A DNA stretch of 5,230 nucleotides from Chloroflexota bacterium (GCA_024648655.1 JAGGDZ010000227.1:1-5230), one strand, 5' to 3'; positions 1 to 5,230 are shown, numbered from the stretch's first letter. Translations and numbers: made by a program. The notes: generated from the letters alone by a model not told the origin.

Positions 1-613
1 GCGCATGCTGTGACTTGTCCGGCTCGGAGAACCAAACGAAGGTGACGACAGGCTTGCGCTCGGCGAGTACATACTCTGTTGCAATGTCCACCGCTCGCAC
101 CAGCTTGTCGCCGTTAGTCTCGCCCTCCGGGGGCCACTCGCCGAACCTCGCGACAATCTCATCATGCAGGGGATACGGCAGACAGAATTCGGGATGAATA
201 GTCGCGCCGCCTACACGCGCCGCGTTGGGGTTGTGAAGGTATGAGTTGCCGCTAGTGCCACTTCCGACTGCGACATATTCGAGACCATGCTTAGAGAGTA
301 TGTCGGCAAGCGTGGGTGACAGCAGCACTTTGGTCTTAAGCGCGACTTTGGCAAGTGTCGGCTCAAGCGCAGAGAACGCTGTGTGGGGGTCGTAGTCGCG
401 CATCACCAGCATGTTCGCGGCGATGCCGTGCACACCCGGATTGTATCCCGTCACCATGCTAGCGGCATTGATGCGCGTAACGGACGGATACACCGGGTGG
501 TGGTTGTCGAAGGCGACGCCCTCGGCTACGAACGCCGCGAGGTTGGGCATCAGCGCCGGCCTAACCTGTGCCGGCTGCAAGCCATCGAAGGCAACTATCA
601 GGATGTTTCGCAT
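1..613 (-). CDS. Alkaline-phosphatase-superfamily phosphodiesterase / nucleotide pyrophosphatase, 3' end cut by window edge
   Basis: Read from the ATG at 613, the frame stays open to the left edge, giving 204 N-terminal residues; the C-terminal half lies outside. The start MRNILIVAFDGLQP is the typical opening of type I phosphodiesterase/nucleotide pyrophosphatases (PF01663). Visible active-site positions are D10 (metal), T46 in PSVTRINA (nucleophile), N67 (transition-state pocket) and D199/H203 in EPDKSQHA (metal). The D-T-N spacings of 36 and 21 residues match those I recall for bacterial NPP (D54, T90, N111), and D-x3-H matches its other zinc ligands. The later Asp-His pair and final His must lie beyond the edge. 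The family hydrolyses phosphate mono- or diesters with two zinc ions; the substrate is not predictable here. No signal peptide is visible, so it is probably cytoplasmic. The ribosome site is weak (AGGG about 9 nt before ATG). It follows the 38-aa gene by 49 bp, suggesting one transcript. Confidence 0.88.
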   Translation of the reverse strand, partial: MRNILIVAFDGLQPAQVRPALMPNLAAFVAEGVAFDNHHPVYPSVTRINAASMVTGYNPGVHGIAANMLVMRDYDPHTAFSALEPTLAKVALKTKVLLSPTLADILSKHGLEYVAVGSGTSGNSYLHNPNAARVGGATIHPEFCLPYPLHDEIVARFGEWPPEGETNGDKLVRAVDIATEYVLAERKPVVTFVWFSEPDKSQHA

Positions 614-662
614 GGCTGTCGTCCCTAACCTTCCGGCTGCGAATCTCCAGTATCCAGAAAAT

Positions 663-779
663 CTATCTTATTATGTCAGTCGGGCCGTCGCTCTCTTTCA
701 CCTTCTTCATCGTAAACAGAACTGTGAGAACGAGCAAGACGACTAGAGTGATGCCCGCAATTACGCCGATATCCACCAT
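663..779 (-). CDS. Small single-pass membrane protein, 38 aa, unknown function
   Basis: ATG at 779 to TAG at 663-665 encodes 38 residues. I do not recognise a family. Residues 4-24 are an unbroken hydrophobic helix (I, V, L, A, G, F, T), preceded by Asp3 and followed by the basic run KKVK at 25-28 and a short polar tail (ESDGPTDIIR). By the positive-inside rule the N-terminus would face out and the tail the cytoplasm. There is no lipobox cysteine and no cleavable signal peptide. Support for it being real is the strong ribosome binding site AAAGGAG at 786-792, 6 nt from the ATG, and the clean membrane-segment-plus-basic-anchor layout. It lies 49 bp upstream of the phosphodiesterase on the same strand, so co-transcription is likely. 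It could be a membrane-anchored partner of a neighbour or a stand-alone small membrane protein; the sequence does not decide. Confidence 0.72.
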   Translation of the reverse strand: MVDIGVIAGITLVVLLVLTVLFTMKKVKESDGPTDIIR

Positions 780-785
780 ATCTAA

Positions 786-792
786 CTCCTTT
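786..792 (-). promoter_or_regulatory. Ribosome binding site of the 38-aa membrane protein
   Basis: On the minus strand this reads AAAGGAG, 6 nt before the ATG at 779. It is the best Shine-Dalgarno match in the window and the main argument that the short reading frame below it is translated. Confidence 0.7.
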
Positions 793-802
793 GCACGACC
801 GA

Positions 803-826
803 TGGCTGTATGATCGATGGCAGCCA
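803..826. repeat. 6-bp dyad TGGCTG / CAGCCA in leader of the small-protein gene
   Basis: TGGCTG at 803-808 and its reverse complement CAGCCA at 821-826 flank 12 nt. The same stretch also holds an imperfect direct repeat, CGATGGCTG at 800-808 and CGATGGCAG at 815-823 (8 of 9 bases equal). It lies about 24-47 bp upstream of the 38-aa start codon. It could fold as a weak leader hairpin just above the ribosome site or be a protein-binding site; a dyad this short also arises by chance. Confidence 0.3.
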
Positions 827-848
827 CGATTCGGTTGTCGCTATCTGA

Positions 849-863
849 GGCAATCGAATTGCC
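849..863. promoter_or_regulatory. 15-bp palindrome GGCAAT-CGA-ATTGCC, operator-like
   Basis: GGCAAT at 849-854 and ATTGCC at 858-863 are perfect inverted copies around a 3-base centre. The site lies 70 bp upstream of the 38-aa start codon in non-coding DNA, a usual place for a dimeric repressor or activator site. As RNA the 3-nt loop and 6-bp stem would be only modestly stable, so a DNA operator is the more natural reading. No regulator gene is in the window to pair it with. Confidence 0.4.
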
Positions 864-878
864 CTGTCTTCCTCATTA

Positions 879-901
879 AGCCATATTATTGAGCCATATT
901 A
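879..901. repeat. Direct repeat AGCCATATTA, two exact copies
   Basis: AGCCATATTA occurs at 879-888 and 892-901, 13 bp start to start. On the minus strand each copy contains TAATAT, a fair match to a -10 box, but I find no convincing -35 at 16-18 bp from either copy. It may mark an AT-rich promoter zone or paired regulator half-sites about 100 bp upstream of the small membrane protein gene. Confidence 0.4.
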
Positions 902-906
902 GGGCT

Positions 907-933
907 GACGCCTCATGCTTCTCGTGAGGCATC
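907..933 (-). other. Strong hairpin between the ligase and the small-protein gene
   Basis: On the minus strand GATGCCTCA and TGAGGCGTC pair over 9 bp with a single T-G wobble and a 9-nt loop. The wobble pairs only in minus-strand RNA; in plus-strand RNA it would be an A-C mismatch, which favours a role in the minus-strand transcript. It lies 137 bp past the ligase stop codon and 128 bp before the 38-aa start. No T-run follows on the minus strand, so it is not a standard intrinsic terminator. It might protect the 3' end of the ligase mRNA, aid Rho-type termination, or be a regulator site. Confidence 0.45.
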
Positions 934-1069
934 AGATCAAGGTGTACGATTGTGGCATCGCCAACTTGCAGAAACCGGCTCCACTAACGATGCGACGCGG
1001 CAGTGTACGTTATTAATGTCCAGTTTTGATCACACCTATGCCTAGTGCAATGAATACAGCGGCGCGATG

Positions 1070-2635
1070 CTACTCCACGACCACCGGGTGGCTGTACTCT
1101 TCCTTCAGGAGGCGCTTCAGCACCTTGCCCATCGGGTTGCGCGGCAGTTCTTCACAGAAGACGACCGATTCCGGCTTCTTGAAGCTCGCGAGTCGCTGAC
1201 GGCAGTATTCCGAGATGTCCTCTTCACTAGCCTGCTCGCCGTCCTTCAGGACGACTATCGCGCGCACTCGCTCACCCCAGTCCAGGTCCGGCACACCGAT
1301 AATTGCAGCCTCTTCCACCGCGTCGTGCGATTGCAGAACCTGTTCCACTTCTTCCGGCGACACCATTTCGCCGCCTCGCTTGATAAAGTCTCTCGCGCGC
1401 CCCGCAAGATAGATGTACCCATCCTCATCCTGATAGCCCAGGTCGCCCGTGAACAGCCATCCGTCGCGTATCGTCTCGGCCGTCGCGTCTTCCTGGTTCC
1501 AGTAGCCCTTCATCAGCCGCGCGCCACGCGCCGCAATCTCGCCGGTCTCGCCCAGAGCAACCGGATGTCCGTCCTCGTCAAATATACGCACGTCAACATC
1601 TTCCAGAGGCTTGCCTATGGAACTCAGATGCTTCAGCTTGCGCTCTACCTCATCCTCATTCCCTTCCAGCACATGGTCTTCCGGCGGCAGCATCGTAATA
1701 GTCGCCGCCGTCTCCGTCTGTCCGAATGCGTTGATGAAAGACATGCCGGGGAACTCTTGGATAGCCTGTCGAATGACAGGCAGTGGCATTGGAGCAGCGC
1801 CGTAAGTTATCACCTCCAGGCTGCTCAGGTCGTGCTTGTGGAAGTCGGGATGGTCCATCAGCATCTTCAGCATGGTCGGCACCATCATCGCGCGGTTGGC
1901 GCGCTCCTTCTCCACTATCTCCATCCACTGCTTCGCTTCGAATTGGCGTTGTATGAGCAGCGTGCGGCCGGCGAAGATAGCCGCCATCACTGATTGTACA
2001 CCCGCGATGTGATACAGCGGCACTGTCAGTATATTGCTGGTCTCTTCATCCGGGTCTGCCGGCGTTACAGTAGCCAGGATGTATGACGAAAAACTATCAT
2101 GGGACAGCATAACGCCCTTCGGGAAGGTCGTTGTGCCCGATGTGAACAGGATCATCGTCAAGTCGTTGTCGTCGTCGTTGGGCACGCGCTCAGAGTCGTC
2201 TCCGCTCTCTATGAGAGACTCGTAACTGTGCCAACCTTCGACAGCAGCCTCCAGGGTCACAAAGTGCTCCAAGGACGCCACGTTTTCTGCACACTCTTTG
2301 ACGAGGTCCACATAGCGCTCTCCGACAAATATCACCTTGGGCGCGGCGTCGTTCAGCATGTGTGTAAGTTCGTCCGCCCTCGTGCGAAAGTTCAGTGGCA
2401 CATATACAGCATCCAGCCTCGCAGCGGCGAAGTACGTTTCGACGTACTGGTGGCAATTAACCTGGAGCATCGCTATCCGGTCGCCCGCGCCTACACCCAA
2501 ATCAGCCAGCGCGTTCGACAGCCGATTCACCCTCACTCCCAGTTCCGCATAGCTGATGCGTCTGTCCTCGAAAACCATAGCCGGCCTATCGGGCACGATG
2601 GCCGTCGCAATCGTCAGAAACTCCGTCGTGTTCAT
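1070..2635 (-). CDS. AMP-forming acyl-CoA ligase (fatty-acid-CoA-ligase-like)
   Basis: This is a 521-aa member of the ANL adenylate-forming superfamily (AMP-binding domain to about residue 410, then the mobile C-terminal AMP-binding_C domain). It activates a carboxylate with ATP to an acyl-adenylate and passes it to CoA. Visible motifs: P-loop FTSGTTTFPKG at 164-174, FGQTE at 304-308, TGD at 396-398, hinge region GRARDFIKRGGE at 412-423, and the catalytic lysine K504 in NPMGKVLK. Length is normal and nothing is broken. The P-loop has Thr170 where most relatives have Gly. I chose ATG 2635: residue 1 starts the conserved N-terminus (NTTEFLTIATA), AAGGA precedes it by 3 nt, and the longer TTG start at 2680 adds 15 non-conserved-looking residues. 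No signal peptide or membrane segment; cytoplasmic. It follows the FAD oxidoreductase by 121 bp. The acyl substrate (fatty, aryl or other acid) cannot be told. Confidence 0.93.
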   Translation of the reverse strand: MNTTEFLTIATAIVPDRPAMVFEDRRISYAELGVRVNRLSNALADLGVGAGDRIAMLQVNCHQYVETYFAAARLDAVYVPLNFRTRADELTHMLNDAAPKVIFVGERYVDLVKECAENVASLEHFVTLEAAVEGWHSYESLIESGDDSERVPNDDDNDLTMILFTSGTTTFPKGVMLSHDSFSSYILATVTPADPDEETSNILTVPLYHIAGVQSVMAAIFAGRTLLIQRQFEAKQWMEIVEKERANRAMMVPTMLKMLMDHPDFHKHDLSSLEVITYGAAPMPLPVIRQAIQEFPGMSFINAFGQTETAATITMLPPEDHVLEGNEDEVERKLKHLSSIGKPLEDVDVRIFDEDGHPVALGETGEIAARGARLMKGYWNQEDATAETIRDGWLFTGDLGYQDEDGYIYLAGRARDFIKRGGEMVSPEEVEQVLQSHDAVEEAAIIGVPDLDWGERVRAIVVLKDGEQASEEDISEYCRQRLASFKKPESVVFCEELPRNPMGKVLKRLLKEEYSHPVVVE

Positions 2636-2638
2636 ATT

Positions 2639-2643
2639 TCCTT
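2639..2643 (-). promoter_or_regulatory. Ribosome binding site deciding the ligase start
   Basis: AAGGA on the minus strand, 3 nt before the ATG at 2635. The spacing is short, but no comparable site precedes the TTG at 2680, so this favours the shorter, 521-aa protein. Confidence 0.45.
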
Positions 2644-2683
2644 GTACCTTCGCATGTAACGATATTGTGAATTGCGCCAAGAA

Positions 2684-2713
2684 ATGTTACCACATAGCTG
2701 GGCATGAAGTCAG
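2684..2713 (-). promoter_or_regulatory. Possible sigma-70-type promoter for the CoA ligase
   Basis: On the minus strand CTGACT (2708-2713, 4 of 6 to TTGACA) and TAACAT (2684-2689, 4 of 6 to TATAAT) are 18 bp apart. Transcription would start near 2677 and give a leader of about 40 nt before the ATG at 2635. It would also place the alternative TTG start at 2680 outside the transcript. The match is only fair, so the ligase could instead be read through from the oxidoreductase gene. Confidence 0.3.
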
Positions 2714-2756
2714 GCAATACCCCCCGGTCGTCGGAATTATCCCGGAGAGGCGGCGG

Positions 2757-3869
2757 TCATTCGAACCGGCGCACATCGAATCCCCCTATCGGCACTTCCG
2801 TGTCTCCACCGGTGATTATATCCGCTACGGCGTTGCCGATTGCGGGGGCGAGGAGGATGCCTTTCTTGCCTGCGCCGGTGGCGAGGTAGGCATTGTCCCA
2901 GCCCGGCGCCGTGCCCACTATAGGCAGCCAGTCGGGTGTCAGAGGACGAAGGCAGGCGGTATGCCTTGCTATCTCGGCATCTTTAAGGAACGGCATAAGC
3001 TTGGTCGCGCCCTTCATGAGCGTGTGGCGCGCGTATTCGCTAGGTTGGCGGTCAAACCCTTTGCGCTCTTCAGTCGCGCCCGCCCACAACAGACCGTCGG
3101 CACGAATGTGAAGGTTTGCTCCACCGCCACTGAAATCGTAAGGAGGCATTGCGCCACCTATGCTAAGGCGCAATATCTCGCCTTTGTACGGCTCGACCGG
3201 AATGCTGACGCCGAGCCACTCCCCTGCCTGCGCGCTCCAAGGACCGGACGCGATCACGACAGCATCGCAAGCCAGTTCACCGTCCTCCAGGGTTATTCCT
3301 GTTATGCGGTCGCCCGCAGTCTGCAAGCCCGCCGCCCTACCCTGCCTGATTTCCGTCCCCATGCGTTCCGCAGCGCGTGCCAGCGCAAGGGTAAAGTCGT
3401 ATCCGCTGAGAATTGCGTTGCCGTATGCGTACAAGCCGCGCTGCGCTTCCGGATTGAGGCGCGGCTCCATCTGCCGGAGTTCGGCAGCGTCAAGCCAGTG
3501 GGCGTCAAAGCCGTCGGCAGCCTCGAATATGTCGTGCGTCTCCTTCATGTCAGGAATGTCGGAGTCGTCGAATGCTACCGTGACGAACGCGATAGTCTTA
3601 TGGTGGTACTCGACTCCGGATTCGTCCTCAAGACGCTGCGCGAGATCGCCATGCATCTTGAAGGTGGCAGCGGCGATGTCGCTGAGGGGGCCCGGTATGC
3701 CCGCGCCCTGCAGCGGATTCAAGCCGCCAGCATTGTATCCGGATGCCTGCGTTGCGATGCCCTCGCGCTCGATAATGGTTGAGCGAACGCCCGCCTTTGC
3801 GAGGTAGTATGCCACAGCGCACCCCATCGCGCCCCCGCCTATGATTGCTACTTGAGTTGAGTCCGTCAT
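2757..3869 (-). CDS. FAD-dependent oxidoreductase, glycine/D-amino-acid oxidase family (DAO)
   Basis: This 370-aa protein has the full DAO fold (PF01266). The N-terminal Rossmann site is IIGGGAMG (9-16) with the ribose-binding acid E34 at the end of strand 2. SGYNAGGL (43-50) is the usual flavin-contact stretch, VEPYKGEILRL (225-235) precedes the substrate domain, and the C-terminal FAD site ends in GAGKKGILLAPAIG (332-345). CLRPLTPDWLPIVG (306-319) matches the conserved C-terminal segment of glycine oxidase/ThiO-like enzymes, where the Arg (here R308) binds the substrate carboxylate. The family oxidises the C-N bond of an amino acid or N-methyl amino acid to imine, passing electrons to O2 or a carrier. 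No Tat or Sec signal; cytoplasmic. ATG 3869 has GGAG 7 nt upstream. It follows the transporter by 62 bp. The substrate is open: glycine, sarcosine, D-amino acid or proline-like. No thiamin gene is nearby, so a ThiO role is not supported. Confidence 0.92.
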   Translation of the reverse strand: MTDSTQVAIIGGGAMGCAVAYYLAKAGVRSTIIEREGIATQASGYNAGGLNPLQGAGIPGPLSDIAAATFKMHGDLAQRLEDESGVEYHHKTIAFVTVAFDDSDIPDMKETHDIFEAADGFDAHWLDAAELRQMEPRLNPEAQRGLYAYGNAILSGYDFTLALARAAERMGTEIRQGRAAGLQTAGDRITGITLEDGELACDAVVIASGPWSAQAGEWLGVSIPVEPYKGEILRLSIGGAMPPYDFSGGGANLHIRADGLLWAGATEERKGFDRQPSEYARHTLMKGATKLMPFLKDAEIARHTACLRPLTPDWLPIVGTAPGWDNAYLATGAGKKGILLAPAIGNAVADIITGGDTEVPIGGFDVRRFE

Positions 3870-3876
3870 TGCGTTT

Positions 3877-3880
3877 CTCC
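3877..3880 (-). promoter_or_regulatory. Ribosome binding site of the FAD oxidoreductase
   Basis: GGAG on the minus strand, 7 nt before the ATG at 3869. It fixes this start; the Rossmann strand begins at residue 6, as expected for the family. Confidence 0.6.
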
Positions 3881-3884
3881 ATTG

Positions 3885-3917
3885 GGGCTTATGTGATAAA
3901 TGGGCTTATGTGATAAA
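3885..3917. repeat. Tandem 16-bp direct repeat with internal dyads, operator-like
   Basis: GGGCTTATGTGATAAA occurs at 3885-3900 and again, exactly, at 3902-3917, a 17-bp period. Each copy contains the inverted repeat TTAT-GTG-ATAA (3889-3899 and 3906-3916). A further half-site, CATAA at 3918-3922, pairs with TTATG of the second copy. The array fills most of the 62-bp gap between the transporter stop and the oxidoreductase start and ends just before the ribosome site. The sites would suit a dimeric regulator binding twice, or they may simply be a local duplication. Binding here would act on the oxidoreductase and genes after it. Confidence 0.6.
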
Positions 3918-3931
3918 CATAATTGAGGGTT

Positions 3932-5230
3932 CTATCCCCTCTCTGTCGGAGAGGAAATTTTTCGATTGGGTGGACGTGTCGCGATGATGCAGGCGAACGC
4001 CAGCATGTAGGATAGCACGCCGAAGACGTATATGGCGCGGTATCCGCCGGTAATGCGGTAGAGCAGCGCGCCGAATGTAGGACCTAAGCCGAGCGCTCCT
4101 GTCTGGAATGGTCCCATTAGTCCTGTGATTGAGCCGAAGGATGATCTGCCGAAGTATTGCGCGATCATCATATGTCCGAGGATGTTCAAGCCTCCCGCAA
4201 GACTGCCGTAGAGGATGACGACCACTAGGCTCATGCGTCCCTCGGGGACTATGATGAATAGGGAGACGGCAATGCCGGATATGGCGAGGGTGATGAGGGC
4301 GAGCCTGCGGGGAGAGAATATGTCAGAAAGCCAGCCCCAGAACGGGTTTCCAAGCGAACCGAGCAGAGAGCTTATGCTAAGCGCGCCCGCGGCGACTGCC
4401 GGAGATATACCGACATCGCGGAGGTATGGAACTATCTGGAAGTTGACGGTGCCGGAGATGAGGATGACGAGCGCTTCGGCGATGACGATAAGCCAGAAAG
4501 CGGATGTGCGTGACGTTTCGCCCACGCTCCAGTCGAATTCGGCGCGGGATGCGGTCCGGGCGCTGCCTGTTCCTTGTCGGCGCTTGCTTGATCCGGATGC
4601 TTCGGATGCGCCGTCGGGCTGCAAGCCGATATCTGACGGGCTGCGGCGCATTACGAGTAGCAGAGGGATGACTATCAGCAGGGATATTACTCCTTGCACC
4701 TGAAACGCAGTACGCCAACTGGCTGCCAAAGCGATGAGGGAGAATATCTGGATGTTGATTGCGCCGCCGAAGGGACGCGCCATTGCGGATATGCCGAGCG
4801 CGAGGTTGCGGCGGCGCTGAAAGAAGTTGACGGCAGCCGTTCGCGGCACTACCCCAACGAGCATAGGGCTGGCGATGGTGCGGGCGACTATATAGGCGGC
4901 GTAGAAGTGCCAGATTGCCTGCATGCCCGCGATTGCGAAAAAGCACAATCCTGCGATGAACGCTGCGATGGGCATGAGTCCACGGGGACCGTAGCGGTCC
5001 GCAAGCCTGCCAACGAAGGGCGTAATGATGCCAGACGCCCAAGTGCCCGCCGTGACAGCGTAGGCGATGGTGCTGCGGTCCCATCCCATGTCCTCGAAGA
5101 TGAAGTTCTGCACACCACCGAAGACGAGCTGCGTCGAGCCGGTGGCGGCATAGGTGCCGACTGCGGACATAGCGAGTATGAGCCAGCCGTAGTAGAAGGG
5201 CGTGCGTGGTCGCCAGTCTGCGACAGTCTT
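3932..5230 (-). CDS. Major facilitator superfamily (MFS) transporter, 5' end cut by window edge
   Basis: The frame is open from the right edge to TAG at 3932-3934, giving 432 visible residues. The ATG at 5170 is not the start: the 20 codons above it are in frame and encode PFYYGWLILA, the usual opening of the first membrane helix in this MFS type, so the true start is just outside. Visible marks: motif A GRLADRYGPRG (74-84) between helices 2 and 3, its second-half echo GWLSDIFSPRR (299-309), and a long polar central loop at about 194-241 rich in Ser, Gly and Arg that splits two six-helix halves. The C-terminus is short and polar (PTERG). Inner-membrane secondary carrier, probably proton- or ion-coupled. 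The layout resembles monocarboxylate/oxalate-formate-type carriers, but the substrate is not predictable. It lies 62 bp upstream of the oxidoreductase on the same strand and may import that enzyme's substrate. Confidence 0.9.
   Translation of the reverse strand, partial: KTVADWRPRTPFYYGWLILAMSAVGTYAATGSTQLVFGGVQNFIFEDMGWDRSTIAYAVTAGTWASGIITPFVGRLADRYGPRGLMPIAAFIAGLCFFAIAGMQAIWHFYAAYIVARTIASPMLVGVVPRTAAVNFFQRRRNLALGISAMARPFGGAINIQIFSLIALAASWRTAFQVQGVISLLIVIPLLLVMRRSPSDIGLQPDGASEASGSSKRRQGTGSARTASRAEFDWSVGETSRTSAFWLIVIAEALVILISGTVNFQIVPYLRDVGISPAVAAGALSISSLLGSLGNPFWGWLSDIFSPRRLALITLAISGIAVSLFIIVPEGRMSLVVVILYGSLAGGLNILGHMMIAQYFGRSSFGSITGLMGPFQTGALGLGPTFGALLYRITGGYRAIYVFGVLSYMLAFACIIATRPPNRKISSPTERG

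Larger units (their letters stand above)
780..1069. other. 290-bp gene-free interval between CoA ligase and small-protein gene
   Basis: I find no credible reading frame on either strand and no tRNA or rRNA. From the ligase side it holds an undistinguished stretch (934-1069) with ATTAATAACG on the minus strand, then the hairpin at 907-933, the AGCCATATTA repeat, the 15-bp palindrome, a small dyad and the ribosome site of the 38-aa gene. The length and density of symmetric elements suggest that the ligase transcript ends here and the small-protein/phosphodiesterase unit starts here. No good -35/-10 pair could be assigned. Confidence 0.5.

Noticed and set aside
411..813. Plus-strand frames across the phosphodiesterase start and small-protein gene
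   Set aside because: They overlap two minus-strand genes with better support, lack ribosome sites and show no family features.
967..1015. Loose inverted repeats (TAACG/CGTTA and similar) after the ligase, tested as an intrinsic terminator
   Set aside because: Stems are only about 5 bp with long loops and no following T-run.
780..1069. CRISPR array, riboswitch or tRNA in the intergenic interval
   Set aside because: Repeats are too short and too few for CRISPR, no cloverleaf can be drawn, and no known riboswitch core is recognisable by eye.
1067..1993. Open frame of 308 codons on the plus strand
   Set aside because: It lies wholly antisense to the CoA ligase, whose motifs are complete. The translation is rich in His, Arg and Leu with no recognisable domain, as expected of a shadow frame.
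2632..2655. Seven-codon upstream frame whose TGA overlaps the ligase ATG (ATGA)
   Set aside because: The overlap looks like translational coupling, but its ATG at 2655 has no ribosome site and a frame this short arises easily by chance.
2636..2680. Longer ligase start at TTG 2680 (15 extra residues)
   Set aside because: It is a rare start codon without a ribosome site, the extra residues do not resemble the family, and the ATG at 2635 has AAGGA and the conserved N-terminus.
2556..3782. Open frame of 408 codons on the plus strand
   Set aside because: It is antisense to the FAD oxidoreductase and the start of the ligase and shows no domain. The long opening follows from codon bias on the other strand.
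3938..3962. Plus-strand terminator-like hairpin CCTCTC-TGTCG-GAGAGG followed by AAATTTTT
   Set aside because: It is inside the 3' end of the minus-strand transporter gene, no plus-strand gene leads into it, and on the minus strand the T-run is on the wrong side.

Overview
The window is a bacterial chromosomal stretch (by eye mid-50s % GC) in which every supported gene lies on the minus strand. Transcription therefore runs from position 5230 down to position 1. In that order it carries: an MFS transporter whose 5' end is cut by the right edge; a glycine/D-amino-acid-oxidase-family FAD oxidoreductase; an AMP-forming acyl-CoA ligase; a 290-bp gene-free interval rich in repeats and dyads; a very small single-pass membrane protein (38 aa); and an alkaline-phosphatase-superfamily phosphodiesterase whose 3' end is cut by the left edge. 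There are no RNA genes, CRISPR arrays, insertion sequences or phage genes that I can see.

The gene mix (MFS carrier, FAD amine/amino-acid oxidoreductase, fatty-acid-type CoA ligase, stand-alone phosphodiesterase), the frequent ATA isoleucine codons and the clear AGGAG/GGAG-type ribosome binding sites would suit an uncultured Chloroflexota of the SAR202/Dehalococcoidia type. This is an impression from style, not proof; no marker gene is present.

Region by region: 3932-5230 is the transporter. 3870-3931 is a 62-bp spacer with a perfect 16-bp tandem repeat, each copy holding a TTAT-GTG-ATAA dyad. 2757-3869 is the FAD oxidoreductase. 2636-2756 is a 121-bp spacer with a possible promoter for the ligase. 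1070-2635 is the CoA ligase. 780-1069 is the intergenic interval with a 9-bp-stem hairpin, a repeated AGCCATATTA, a 15-bp palindrome and a smaller dyad. 663-779 is the small membrane protein, and 1-613 is the phosphodiesterase fragment.

A reasonable reading is that transporter, oxidoreductase and ligase form an uptake-and-catabolism group: import of an organic acid, amine or amino acid, FAD-dependent oxidation, then CoA activation of a carboxylate. The substrate cannot be told from sequence alone. The small membrane protein and phosphodiesterase appear to be a separate transcription unit. No clearly new multi-gene system is visible. The best leads are the unannotated 38-aa membrane protein and the operator-like repeats in front of the oxidoreductase and of the small-protein unit.
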